From Arcicella aurantiaca (GTDB lineage: Bacteria; Bacteroidota; Bacteroidia; Cytophagales; Spirosomataceae), in contig NZ_QGGO01000008.1 in the NCBI RefSeq assembly GCF_003148625.1, positions 124,001-188,000 of the forward strand: a stretch of DNA of 64,000 bases. Direction: 5' to 3'. The translations under genes were made by a program, and so were the position numbers. The notes beneath the pieces are model-generated. The model saw only the letters and a program-made list of their open reading frames with translations. It had not been told where the DNA came from and ran no database searches. Shown one piece after another: positions 28,666-36,760 of this stretch (positions are counted from its first letter, which is position 1; each line of letters starts with the position of its first letter).

Positions 28666-28693
28666 CGGGAAAACCCGCAAGCTCTACGGCTTG
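28666..28693. ncRNA. Candidate structured RNA (two adjacent small hairpins)
   Basis: CGGG-AAAA-CCCG (28666-28677) is followed directly by CAAGC-TCTACG-GCTTG (28678-28693) in otherwise AT-rich DNA. A third weak stem, AAAGACTC...GAGCCTTT, lies about 40 nt upstream. The strand, ends and family are unknown; this is only a candidate. Confidence 0.25.
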
Positions 28694-29328
28694 AATGTCT
28701 TAAATATCAAATTTTGATAATCGCTAAAATGTCATGTAAATACAAAAAGACAACACTCCTCCAATCTCTGCTTTATTGCAATGAATTGTTGGAATCTTGT
28801 CTCATGTTACTTGGCGGAAAAAATGTTAAAAATTTAATTAATTAAAGAGGCAACTAAGTGGCGGCTCAGTTACCAGAACTGAAACGTAGTTGGCGGACTA
28901 CGCCTCAAAAGGTGAATAAATAAAGTGGCGGCCTTACGTATTCAAATATCTATATACTGTGTTTCGATATTCAATTGAATAACAGCGACACGACGATTCA
29001 TTTTGAACCAGACGGAACAAATGCCAAGAAAGTTATAAGGATTTAAAACAAAGAAGAAAAATATGCAAAGCCACTTAGACAGGAGCAAAGTTTTTCTCAT
29101 CCTAACATTTGGCGGAATGTCGCTGAGTAATAGAAATACTTCAAATATTATGCCAAAAAAGCAATTTTAAATAAAAGTCAATAATAAAAATATGGAAGTT
29201 TTTAAAAATCTGAGAGTTACCAAAAAAAGGTTAGTAGGAGAAAAAAATACTTAAAATAGGGAATAGCACTTTGAAAGTCCCTCCTCCCAAAATTACCATT
29301 TGTCAAGTTTCATGCCAAATAACATAAA

Positions 29329-29354
29329 ACCCCAAAAGTTTTCACTTTTGGGGT
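29329..29354. terminator. Bidirectional terminator-like hairpin in the gene desert
   Basis: A perfect 11-bp stem (ACCCCAAAAGT / ACTTTTGGGGT) has a 4-nt loop and T-rich or A-rich flanks. No gene ends beside it, so it may belong to an unannotated transcript or a decayed gene. Confidence 0.6.
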
Positions 29355-29740
29355 CATTTTTAAGGGTTCGGGTTATCCCGAGAGCTAATCTACTTATAAA
29401 CTTCTTAGACAAATTACGATTTTTACTGACGAGCCGCCACTCACAGCAAATAATCTTTTTGTTAACACTTATAAATTTAAAAATCAATAGAAACTCCTTC
29501 CGCCAAAGGCGTTTCTTCTTAATTTTCAGCTTATTCAGAGGTCTTTTCCTCGTCGATAAGTTTGTTGTATTATTCTGTATCCGTATTTATAACGGCAACT
29601 TTAAAAGAAAGTCACACCGCAAGTAACAAGATTTTTATATAATTTTTTCGAGAAAAAAGGCATCATTCTTTTATGTCGCTTGTCGTACTTTTTTTTCAAT
29701 CAACATAAAAGTGAAGGCAAAAAATGGCAAAAAATATTTT

Positions 29741-30520
29741 TTATTTTTTTTCGTGAAGCCACTTTTTCAATTCTTTAGCGTAAAAATATTGGTAAGGCAA
29801 AACGATGATTTCAAATAATTTTTGAAGAAATCTGCCAATTTGGAATAATTTGGAAGGAAAAATATGCGTTTTGTTTTGAAGAATACCTTTTATCATTGCG
29901 TTGGCAACGTCTTCAGGCATCTGAGCAGGAAAAGGGATAGGAATATTAAGATTTGAGAAATGAGTTGAAGATTTAAAGAAATTAGTTTTTGTTGCAATAG
30001 GATAAATCAAAGAAAGACGACCTAAGTCCTGATTCTCAAAACGATAAGCAGCTTCAAACCTATCAAGAGCAGCTTTGGTAGCTCCATAAAGAGCATAACC
30101 CGGAATTGCCAACTTCGCCATGGCAGAAGAAGTTATCATCACAAAATATGCTCGACCAACGTTCAATTCTTTCATTTTTTGAAAAGAATATATCGGCGAA
30201 AATACATTTACTTGAAAAATATTCTCTATTCGTTGCCAATCAGGCTTTGAAATTTCTTCATAATATGCAAAACCCGCATTGGCAATAAAAATATCAATGG
30301 TTTGAAACTGTGTGAGAGCAAAATCAAAAAGTCGGTCAACTTCTGTTTGTTGTGATAAATCACAAATAAAAGTCGTTATTTTATCGGAAGAAGCCTCAAT
30401 TGGATGTAAATCAACCGCTATTATTTTAGCCCCTTCAAAATCTACTAATTGAAGTATTAAAGCTTTTCCAATTCCAGAAGCAGCTCCTGTTACAATGATA
30501 TTTTTATGGGCAATCTGCAT
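29741..30520 (-). CDS. Short-chain dehydrogenase/reductase (SDR)
   Basis: This classical SDR has the NAD(P) motif TGAASGIG, the NAG motif in IANAGFAYYEE and the catalytic YxxxK in YALYGATK with the upstream Ser in MITSSAM. I start at ATG 30520 (MQIAHKNIIVTGA), five residues after a TTG alternative. It is the third gene of the pyrF operon, 23 nt after the decarboxylase-like gene. A C-terminal hydrophobic/basic tail suggests membrane association. The substrate is unknown. Confidence 0.87.
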   Translation of the reverse strand: MQIAHKNIIVTGAASGIGKALILQLVDFEGAKIIAVDLHPIEASSDKITTFICDLSQQTEVDRLFDFALTQFQTIDIFIANAGFAYYEEISKPDWQRIENIFQVNVFSPIYSFQKMKELNVGRAYFVMITSSAMAKLAIPGYALYGATKAALDRFEAAYRFENQDLGRLSLIYPIATKTNFFKSSTHFSNLNIPIPFPAQMPEDVANAMIKGILQNKTHIFPSKLFQIGRFLQKLFEIIVLPYQYFYAKELKKWLHEKK

Positions 30521-30543
30521 GGAATGAATGGGCAAATAAAACG

Positions 30544-31221
30544 CTAATCAGTTACAAAATAATTTTTCTTCACAATTGGCTCATTAAAAGTCATTTCAAA
30601 ATTTTCGACCTTCATGGTTAATAAAGGTGAAGCATTAGAAATATCTGGAAAAAGGCTTTCATTGACCTCCACCGACTTTAATTTAGAGAATGTAGCTTTC
30701 CCTTTAGCAGTCGGATTGGTGATAAATAAATCCTTATGAAGCTTCTGAACAACTGTTATTGGCAAAATGGAAGTCGTAAGCGGAAAAGGAATAAAACCTT
30801 TTGAGAATTTAGCCTTAAAAAACGACTCTCCTTCTAATTTTACAGCAATATCTTCTGTTCCGTCTGGGTTTTGTTGCCAATCAAAATCGGCATATTCTTT
30901 CGGGATTCCCCAATTTTGAATACCGTTATAAACACTATCTCGACTGGAAACGTAAATTTTGGAAATAGAAAATACTTTCTTCCAATCAAACGTAAACATT
31001 CCCGGAATAAATAATAATTCCTGATATACCCCAACACCCGACGTTTTATAGTCAACCAACATAACTGTACCTACATAACCCAAAAACCTATCTTTCTGAT
31101 AATGAGACAAAAAGCCTTGTTTCTCTACGAATTCTTTGGAGAATTTGTAAATCATTATGTAAGCATTGCCTGTTAAATGCCAAGGGGCAGGAGCTATTTT
31201 TACGTCAGGTGTTAATTCCAT
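30544..31221 (-). CDS. Acetoacetate decarboxylase-like protein
   Basis: The 225-residue protein resembles the acetoacetate decarboxylase-like superfamily. The NWGIPKEYADFDW segment aligns with the region holding the Schiff-base lysine (K in IPKE). The N-terminal PAPWHLTGNAYIMIYKF is typical of the Bacteroidota branch. Members of that branch are not proven decarboxylases. It lies 15 nt after pyrF and just before the SDR gene, so the three are probably co-transcribed. Confidence 0.7.
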   Translation of the reverse strand: MELTPDVKIAPAPWHLTGNAYIMIYKFSKEFVEKQGFLSHYQKDRFLGYVGTVMLVDYKTSGVGVYQELLFIPGMFTFDWKKVFSISKIYVSSRDSVYNGIQNWGIPKEYADFDWQQNPDGTEDIAVKLEGESFFKAKFSKGFIPFPLTTSILPITVVQKLHKDLFITNPTAKGKATFSKLKSVEVNESLFPDISNASPLLTMKVENFEMTFNEPIVKKNYFVTD

Positions 31222-31236
31222 TTAATCTGTGAATGT

Positions 31237-32067
31237 TTAAGACAAATATAAATTCAGGTATTTCTCCATCTCGACTTGCACTTTCTGAGCTTCCTCTCCT
31301 GCAACTTTAGCAAAATCTTTATCAGTCGAAGCATAGATAATTCCTCTTGAAGAATTAACCAATAATCCACAATGAGAATTCATACCGTATTTTGAAACCT
31401 CTTCTAAACTTCCACCTTGAGCTCCAACACCCGGTACTAACAAAAAATGTTCGGGAGCTAAAGTACGTATATGCGTGAGCATATCTGCTTTGGTTGCCCC
31501 CACAACATACATTAATTGTTCGTCAGTTGCCCATTCTTGCGACTTTCTGATTACCTCCTCAAAAAGTTGTTTATTATCTTCTAAACGTAAATTTTGAAAG
31601 TCTTTACTCCCACCATTTGAGGTAAGAGCCAGCAAAATCACCCATTTATTCGGAAAGTCAAGGAAAGGAGTAACAGAATCAGCTCCCATATATGGAGCAA
31701 CAGTTACAGAATCAAAATCAAGTCCAGATGAGTTTTTATCAAAAAATGCTCTTGCATAAAGTCCAGATGTATTACCTATATCTCCACGTTTTGCATCAGC
31801 AATAGTAAAACATTCTTTGGGAATATATTCCATCGTTTTTTGAAGACTTTCCCAGCCCTTCGCTCCCATTGCTTCATAAAAAGCAATATTAGGCTTATAT
31901 GCTACCGCAAATTGATGAGTAGCATCAATAATTTGGCGATTAAACTCAAATATTGGGTCTTTTTCAACTAATAAATGTTGTGGAATTTTCTGAATATCAG
32001 TATCTAAACCTACGCAGAGATATGATTTTTTTTGTTTGATTTGGTCAAATAATTGAGCTTTAGTCAT
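31237..32067 (-). CDS. pyrF: Orotidine-5'-phosphate decarboxylase (type 2)
   Basis: PyrF converts OMP to UMP. The 276-residue protein has the type 2 pattern: YLCVGLDTD at the N-terminus, catalytic [13 protein letters not shown], and the phosphate-binding [10 protein letters not shown]. It heads an operon with the acetoacetate decarboxylase-like and SDR genes. The start codon sits at the foot of a long inverted repeat. Confidence 0.95.
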   Translation of the reverse strand: MTKAQLFDQIKQKKSYLCVGLDTDIQKIPQHLLVEKDPIFEFNRQIIDATHQFAVAYKPNIAFYEAMGAKGWESLQKTMEYIPKECFTIADAKRGDIGNTSGLYARAFFDKNSSGLDFDSVTVAPYMGADSVTPFLDFPNKWVILLALTSNGGSKDFQNLRLEDNKQLFEEVIRKSQEWATDEQLMYVVGATKADMLTHIRTLAPEHFLLVPGVGAQGGSLEEVSKYGMNSHCGLLVNSSRGIIYASTDKDFAKVAGEEAQKVQVEMEKYLNLYLS

Positions 32068-32163
32068 TGCTTGTTTCGATGTTCGAGATTAGAAATTCGA
32101 CAACCGTATAAATATGTTACTATGATTTTAGAAGTTTCAATTCTCGAACATCGACAAAGCAAT
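32066..32163 (-). repeat. Inverted repeat enclosing the pyrF 5' leader
   Basis: The left arm (32066-32096: ATTGCTTGTTTCGATG, then TTCGAGATTAGAAA) is complementary, with few differences, to the right arm (32134-32163: TTTCAATTCTCGAAC, then ATCGACAAAGCAAT). The mRNA leader could fold so that the pyrF ATG (32067-32065) lies at the base of the stem. Confidence 0.65.
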
Positions 32164-32184
32164 ACCGAAAATTGAAACCCTTTA

Positions 32185-32216
32185 TTTGCTTAATCTTAGG
32201 AATAAGATTAATTTCG
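32185..32216 (+). promoter_or_regulatory. Probable rfbC promoter
   Basis: TTTG (32185-32188), 20 nt, then TAATTTCG (32209-32216). This is close to the Bacteroidota TTTG/TAnnTT(T/C)G consensus and lies 70 nt upstream of the rfbC start. Confidence 0.45.
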
Positions 32217-32286
32217 TGAACAATATTAATCTCTTAGTAGTCAAAATCAAAGATTATTAATTCAAATAAATCATTATTTATCCCCG

Positions 32287-32817
32287 ATGCAATTCAAACC
32301 CCACGAAATAAAAGGCTTAATTGAGTGTATTCCTACAAAATTTGCCGATGACAGAGGTCATTTTTATGAATCTTATAACAAGAATCTTTTTACTGCAAAT
32401 GGCATTCCTCATGATTTTGTACAAGACAATTATTCATGGTCTAAGAAAGGTGTAATTCGTGGACTACATTTTCAATACGAACCACACGGACAGGGAAAGT
32501 TGGTAAGATGTATGACAGGGAAAGTAATGGACGTAGTTGTTGACATTCGCAAAGATTCTCCAACATTTGGACAACACGCAAAATTCATTTTAGATTCAGC
32601 TATTGGCAATATGCTTTTTGTTCCAGTTGGTTTTGCACATGGTTTTGTGGCACTTGAAGAAACAATTTTTGTTTATAAATGTACTGACTTTTGGAATAAA
32701 GGAGCAGAATCAGGTATTTTATATAATGACCCTGCCCTTAATATTGAATGGGGTATCGAAAATCCAATTGTTTCCGAAAAGGATTTAATTTTACCAACTC
32801 TTTCAGAACTTAGATAG
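32287..32817 (+). CDS. rfbC: dTDP-4-dehydrorhamnose 3,5-epimerase
   Basis: The 176-residue cupin carries RGLHFQYEPHGQGKLVRC with the catalytic His, VVVDIRKDSPTFG, and the Tyr in FVYKCTDFW. It makes dTDP-4-keto-L-rhamnose for surface polysaccharides. Unlike most genomes, no rfbA, rfbB or rfbD is adjacent. A long simple-word repeat follows the stop. Confidence 0.93.
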   Translation: MQFKPHEIKGLIECIPTKFADDRGHFYESYNKNLFTANGIPHDFVQDNYSWSKKGVIRGLHFQYEPHGQGKLVRCMTGKVMDVVVDIRKDSPTFGQHAKFILDSAIGNMLFVPVGFAHGFVALEETIFVYKCTDFWNKGAESGILYNDPALNIEWGIENPIVSEKDLILPTLSELR

Positions 32818-32950
32818 ATGTTATGAGTTGAGCGGGGTGCGTAACCTTATGAGTTATGAGTTATGAGTTATGAGTTATGAGTTATGAAAAAGAGCTTTAT
32901 CAAAATTTGAGTTCCATTTATTTCACAATTCATACCTCATAATTCATATT
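32818..32950. repeat. TTATGAG heptamer tandem repeat with inverted counterpart
   Basis: About six copies of TTATGAG occur in tandem at 32847-32887. The gap ends with complementary words (CACAATTCATACCTCAT and AATTCATA). The 17-mer at 32932-32948 is the exact inverse of 2520-2536. Confidence 0.75.
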
Positions 32951-32955
32951 TAAAA

Positions 32956-34542
32956 TCACATTCTGAGTTTTTCAATCTCTCGAATCACATTTACAATTCC
33001 CTTCAAAGGTATTTTTACCCAATCTGGACGATAACTAATTTCATATCCCAGCTCATAAACGGCTTTTTCCAGTAAATAAATTAGCATCAAAAAGTTAATT
33101 TCATTATTATTCTTAAACAATGGATGCGGATTCCCAAAAGTATCCAAATATTTTTCCATATATGTTTGTTGAATAAGATTATACCAACGGTCGGCAGCAG
33201 TTTGTACTCTCATTGGGTCAAATTTTGCCGTATCTGGGTCATTAAACATTTTTGCAGATATGGCATAATGATAACTTCTAATCATTCCTGCAACGTCTTT
33301 TAAAGGCGAATGCTTAATTTTACGGTCAGTAATTGAACTTTCAGGTTCTCCTTCAAAATCAATAATAATATAATCATTATGAGTTGCTAAAACCTGACCT
33401 AAATGATAGTCTCCATGTATTCTGATTCGCTGAGAATCTATTTCTCTGCTAAGAATTTCTTTAGCGAATTCATCTATCAATTCCTTCGCCTCCATAAAAT
33501 CCCATGCTAATTTCTGCGTAACAGGGTCGGTAATTTTGGTATAATTATCAATCAAAAGATTATACCTTCTTTCGAGTAAATCTGATAATCGTTTATGAAT
33601 AAACTGGCGATAATCATCATTAAATTGTTCTGGAGCAAACATTGTATCAGCTTCTGGTGCATATAAAGCTAAGTGCATTTCAGCGGTTCTTTGTGCCAAA
33701 AGCTCAACCTGCTCAAAAACCTCTTCTTTAATCGCAAAAGTTTTATCTGTAAAAGCATCTACAAAGGAATCAAGCTGTTCGCCCGTCTGCACCCAACTAT
33801 CAGCTTTATTTTCAACCATTCGTTGCATCATACCCAAAGTAACATCAGGCTTCCCATCTCTTTTCCACACTACACTCCCAGCAAAAGCTGGAATATAAGC
33901 AAAATCTGAATTTTCTGTAATAAATTCAACCATATCCACTTCTGGATTGGTTTGTTCAAACAATTTTCGATAAAGTTTAAGGAAATATTTATCATTGAAA
34001 GTCATTGCCGAATTAGAAGAATCGACAGGCAAAACTCTCGATAAAATTGGAGCATTAATATCTTCTCCAGAAAGTCCTTTACCACGATTAAATTCAATCT
34101 TTCCATTCTCTTCTTGCCCTACACTATCAGCATGAGCTAAATGAGAAAAAAGTGCCTGCTGAAAACGCTCATCATAAATAGCATCAATTACCAATCCTCG
34201 TTTTTCATTAATGTATGCTAAAGTTATGATTCCCTTCGGAGAAACTTCCTGACTTTGGGTTGAATCAATAAAAGAAACTGGAAGTAAATAATTTTCAGTT
34301 TCACCATCAGCATATTTGACTTCAACGATAAATAGAAGTGCAATAGAATCTTTTATCGGAATTTCCATAGAAAATTTGATAGTAAATCTTTCTTGCAAAC
34401 GAGCCTTACCTGCAAACCAACGACAAGTATTCATATAAGGTGGCAAAACACTTATTTCGAAGTCTTTTAATAAATCTTTATCATTTTGAATATCTGACCA
34501 TGTTGTTTTTAACGACAAGGAAATGGTATTTTCTTTTTTCAT
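32956..34542 (-). CDS. mak: Maltokinase (GlgE pathway)
   Basis: Maltokinase phosphorylates maltose to maltose-1-phosphate, the GlgE donor. The 528-residue protein has the N-cap region typical of Mak (PPYMNTCRWFAGKAR) and an aminoglycoside-phosphotransferase-like kinase core with IHGDYHLGQVL and IIDFEGEPE, then the KHSPLKDVAGMIRSY motif. In many genomes Mak is fused or adjacent to TreS; here it stands alone and 20 kb from glgE. A minus-strand promoter is not obvious in the 299-nt gap upstream. Confidence 0.92.
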   Translation of the reverse strand: MKKENTISLSLKTTWSDIQNDKDLLKDFEISVLPPYMNTCRWFAGKARLQERFTIKFSMEIPIKDSIALLFIVEVKYADGETENYLLPVSFIDSTQSQEVSPKGIITLAYINEKRGLVIDAIYDERFQQALFSHLAHADSVGQEENGKIEFNRGKGLSGEDINAPILSRVLPVDSSNSAMTFNDKYFLKLYRKLFEQTNPEVDMVEFITENSDFAYIPAFAGSVVWKRDGKPDVTLGMMQRMVENKADSWVQTGEQLDSFVDAFTDKTFAIKEEVFEQVELLAQRTAEMHLALYAPEADTMFAPEQFNDDYRQFIHKRLSDLLERRYNLLIDNYTKITDPVTQKLAWDFMEAKELIDEFAKEILSREIDSQRIRIHGDYHLGQVLATHNDYIIIDFEGEPESSITDRKIKHSPLKDVAGMIRSYHYAISAKMFNDPDTAKFDPMRVQTAADRWYNLIQQTYMEKYLDTFGNPHPLFKNNNEINFLMLIYLLEKAVYELGYEISYRPDWVKIPLKGIVNVIREIEKLRM

Positions 34543-34743
34543 ATCTAAAAGTGAATTCTTTTTGCTTAATCAAATGGCATTATTCTACCTTAAAATTAGA
34601 ATATATTTATATACAAAAAAAGCACTTAAATTGACTCAAAAAAAATATAAAAAAAGTTAAAAAAAGTTACCATCACAACCTTTTGATTATCAACCATTTC
34701 ACATTTATTTTCATTTTTTTTGATTTTTTTTCTTCAAAAGTGC

Positions 34744-34773
34744 TTGCGTTTCAAAAAAATCGCCGTACCTTTG
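34744..34773 (+). promoter_or_regulatory. Strong tRNA-Glu promoter
   Basis: TTG (34744-34746), 19 nt, then TACCTTTG (34766-34773) is a perfect Bacteroidota housekeeping promoter about 70 nt before the tRNA. The rest of the 34543-34841 gap is A/T-run-rich without genes. Confidence 0.85.
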
Positions 34774-34841
34774 CATCACGAAAAACGAACAACGTTAACG
34801 AAATAAAAAACAAAAGTTAACTAATTCGAAATAACCCAAAT

Positions 34842-34913
34842 GGTCCGTTCGTCTAGGGGTTAGGACACGTCCCTTTCACGGATGAAACACGGGTTCGATT
34901 CCCGTACGGACTA
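34842..34913 (+). tRNA. tRNA-Glu (anticodon UUC)
   Basis: A cloverleaf can be drawn: acceptor GGTCCGT/ACGGACT with a terminal G-U, D arm, anticodon loop CTTTCAC (TTC at 34875-34877), and T arm ACGGG-TTCGATT-CCCGT. The CCA is not encoded. It sits directly beside the prophage integrase, so its 3' half is a likely attachment site. Confidence 0.95.
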
Positions 34914-34932
34914 CTGATTAAATTTCAATTAT

Positions 34933-34961
34933 AGGCTAACCTTATCAGGTTGGCCTTTTTT
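34933..34961 (+). terminator. Terminator of tRNA-Glu
   Basis: The stem AGGCTAACC / GGTTGGCCT (one G-U type mismatch, 6-nt loop) is followed by TTTTTT. Confidence 0.85.
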
Positions 34962-35063
34962 GTGCCTAACCAACTAAAATAGCCTTAAAACACCTCACAA
35001 ACCCTTTTTCAAAAAAAATAGCCTACACTACTCTATGGGCAAATTTCGACCGTTTAATAAACG

Positions 35064-35087
35064 TTACTAAGGAATTTACTAAGGAAT
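35064..35087. repeat. Perfect tandem 12-mer upstream of the integrase
   Basis: TTACTAAGGAAT occurs twice head-to-tail, followed by TTTTAGTAGG. Its position between the tRNA and int suits arm-type integrase or excisionase binding sites. This is an inference from position only. Confidence 0.5.
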
Positions 35088-35156
35088 TTTTAGTAGGCAA
35101 GAACCTTGATGTACAGTTCAGAAACTTTCATTATTAATTCTTAACTATTTCGCATC

Positions 35157-35186
35157 ATGCAAAAAACTATCACTTCATTGCAGTGA
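35157..35186 (+). CDS. Nine-codon leader ORF overlapping the integrase start
   Basis: ATG at 35157 opens MQKTITSLQ and stops at TGA 35184-35186, which overlaps the GTG start of the integrase (GTGA). This arrangement allows translational coupling. Whether it is translated is unknown. Confidence 0.35.
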   Translation: MQKTITSLQ

Positions 35187-36397
35187 ATCAACTCGACTTC
35201 TATTATTACTTCCTGAAATCTACTGTCAATACCGATGATGGCGTAATTAACAGCGTCCTAAAAATTGATGGGAAAGATTCTGTTCCGATTTCTACACGAA
35301 TCAAAACCAAAAAATCACAGTGGAATGCAAAAGACCAATGTTTTGAGGGAAAAGATTCTGCTAAGAAAGAGGCTCTCAAACGGAATTTCGAGAAAAGAAT
35401 GGAGAGCATCAGAGACGTGCTGGCTCAGGAGCAAACGTTGAAATCTATCGACCCCAATGATATTTTGGCGATTCACAGGCAAGATAAGAAACAACAAATT
35501 GAAGAGAAACGTCCTGAAGGCAAGCAAAAACAAATGTTGCTTGAGCATTTTAGGCTGTATATTAAGCAACAACAAGAGCTTGTTGATGTAGGACGTTTGG
35601 CACAGGTCACGGTAGATGGATACATCGCTAAACGGAATACAGTTGTACAGTATCTTATCGACCGAAAATTGATTGGTTTTAGGACGGAGCAGTTTACTGA
35701 GGCTGTCATGCTGGACTTTGAGCATTATTTGATAATGAAAGGTCAAGCGGACTCCACCATTGCGAAGTATAAGCGATTAGTCAAAACTGTAACAACATGG
35801 GCAAAACAAAAGGGATTCACCAAAATTAAGCCACTCGAAGACTACAAAATTGAGAATGCTCCTGACAAAGAGCCCATTTCCTTAGACCGTGCGGAGCTGC
35901 AAAAGATTGAGGACGCTCAAAATGATGGTCGCCTAAATGATGACTTATCAATTACTGCAGATATTTATCGTTTTTGTGCCGAAACGTCATTAAGCCACGG
36001 TGACTATAATAGTTTGCGGAATTCTATGATGAAAACGGGCAAGAACGGCACAAAATGGATTAATCGCCCACGTGGTAAAACCAAGGTTGAACATCGCATT
36101 CCATTGTCCGAAAAGGCACTGGACATATTAAACAAATACGGTACATTGGAGGACCTCCCACGCAAGTCTAACCAAAAATCAAATATTGGCATCAGGAAGG
36201 TTGCCAAAATTGTTGGTATCGAAAAATATCTAACTTTCCATACTTCTCGAAAAACTGCGGTGGACGATATGTTTAACGTGAAAGGTATGCGTGAAACGGT
36301 AATACAGAAGGTTGTGGGTTGGAAGAGCAGCCGTCAACTGAAACTGTACGCAAAGGTCAAGGATTCGACGATTGAGCGAGAATTCTTTGGAGAGTAA
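35183..36397 (+). CDS. int: Tyrosine recombinase/phage integrase, Arg-I replaced by Ser
   Basis: The 404-residue protein has an N-terminal arm-type domain, a SAM-like core-binding domain (about 115-215) and a catalytic domain. Visible catalytic residues are K299 (RGKTK), H353-x-x-R356 (HTSRKT), W380 in the His/Trp position (VVGWKSS) and Y389. The first catalytic Arg is replaced: ETSLSHGDY has S271 where TGLR is usual. From the literature, the CTnDOT integrase IntDOT also has Ser there and is active, so loss of function is not implied. The start is GTG. Confidence 0.9.
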   Translation: MNQLDFYYYFLKSTVNTDDGVINSVLKIDGKDSVPISTRIKTKKSQWNAKDQCFEGKDSAKKEALKRNFEKRMESIRDVLAQEQTLKSIDPNDILAIHRQDKKQQIEEKRPEGKQKQMLLEHFRLYIKQQQELVDVGRLAQVTVDGYIAKRNTVVQYLIDRKLIGFRTEQFTEAVMLDFEHYLIMKGQADSTIAKYKRLVKTVTTWAKQKGFTKIKPLEDYKIENAPDKEPISLDRAELQKIEDAQNDGRLNDDLSITADIYRFCAETSLSHGDYNSLRNSMMKTGKNGTKWINRPRGKTKVEHRIPLSEKALDILNKYGTLEDLPRKSNQKSNIGIRKVAKIVGIEKYLTFHTSRKTAVDDMFNVKGMRETVIQKVVGWKSSRQLKLYAKVKDSTIEREFFGE

Positions 36398-36402
36398 ACA
36401 AA

Positions 36403-36431
36403 AGAGCCTATCAGTATTACTGATAGGCTCT
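36403..36431. terminator. Bidirectional terminator between int and the accessory operon
   Basis: A perfect 12-bp stem (AGAGCCTATCAG / CTGATAGGCTCT) with a 5-nt loop lies between the convergent integrase and minus-strand phage genes. Confidence 0.85.
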
Positions 36432-36451
36432 AACACAACGTTATACTACAT

Positions 36452-36760
36452 TTAATATTTTGGAGAGATACTTAAACTTCCCCCTGGCAAGCAATATAAT
36501 TTCCCACCTCTGGTTGATTTCAGCCCCTTTAATTGTCTTATAGTCGAAATACTTATACTGTCGTTGACATCAGCGACGTCGTAAGGCTCTGGAACTACGC
36601 CCAAATTCCAAACGGTTGGGTCTTCGTATGCTCCTGAGCGGATGGTATAGATTGTGGTACGTTGTGTCGGTTTTGGAGACACGTACTTAAATGCCTGCGG
36701 AGTTACTTTTTCAGTACAGCTCATTAGGCAAAGCAATAGAAAAAATAAGAGATATTTCAT
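36452..36760 (-). CDS. Mini secreted lipoprotein with a G8-like repeat motif
   Basis: The 102-residue product has a lipoprotein signal (FFLLLCLMSC, Cys15). It is followed by a stretch, SGAYEDPTVWNLGVVPEPYD, typical of the SGxWxDPxTWxxGxVPxxxD motif in large Bacteroidota surface proteins. Here it is a free-standing miniature. Its ATG overlaps the LytTR stop (ATGA). It shares the pattern with the protein at 37071-37349. Function unknown; probable lysogenic-conversion gene. Confidence 0.65.
   Translation of the reverse strand: MKYLLFFLLLCLMSCTEKVTPQAFKYVSPKPTQRTTIYTIRSGAYEDPTVWNLGVVPEPYDVADVNDSISISTIRQLKGLKSTRGGKLYCLPGGSLSISPKY

Larger units (their letters stand above)
28095..29740. other. 1.65-kb gene desert rich in TGGCGG motifs
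   Basis: No credible gene is present on either strand; open frames here are short and lack protein character. The AT-rich DNA contains ten GGCGG/CCGCC cores (28195, 28251, 28646, 28813, 28860, 28892, 28927, 29112, 29434, 29500), plus an eleventh in the terminator loop at 28075. An exact 11-mer, AGTGGCGGCTC, occurs at 28858 and inverted at 29432. TTACCGCCATAAATTC occurs twice near 28193 and 28249. A readable 40-codon tail ending in FEPDGTNAKKVIRI (28924-29046) could be the remnant of a lost gene. Confidence 0.6.

Noticed and set aside
28924-29046. 40-codon readable tail ending FEPDGTNAKKVIRI
   Set aside because: It has no start and no longer frame; it may be a pseudogene remnant but cannot be supported as a gene.
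29300-29626. 108-codon open frame in the gene desert
   Set aside because: It spans a perfect terminator-like hairpin and low-complexity DNA and has no recognisable domain.
32847-32887. Short-repeat array resembling CRISPR
   Set aside because: The unit is a 7-nt tandem repeat without spacers and no cas genes are near.
34842-35182. Exact attL core and matching attR
   Set aside because: The tRNA 3' end is the likely core, but no second copy is visible inside the window, so the boundaries cannot be set.
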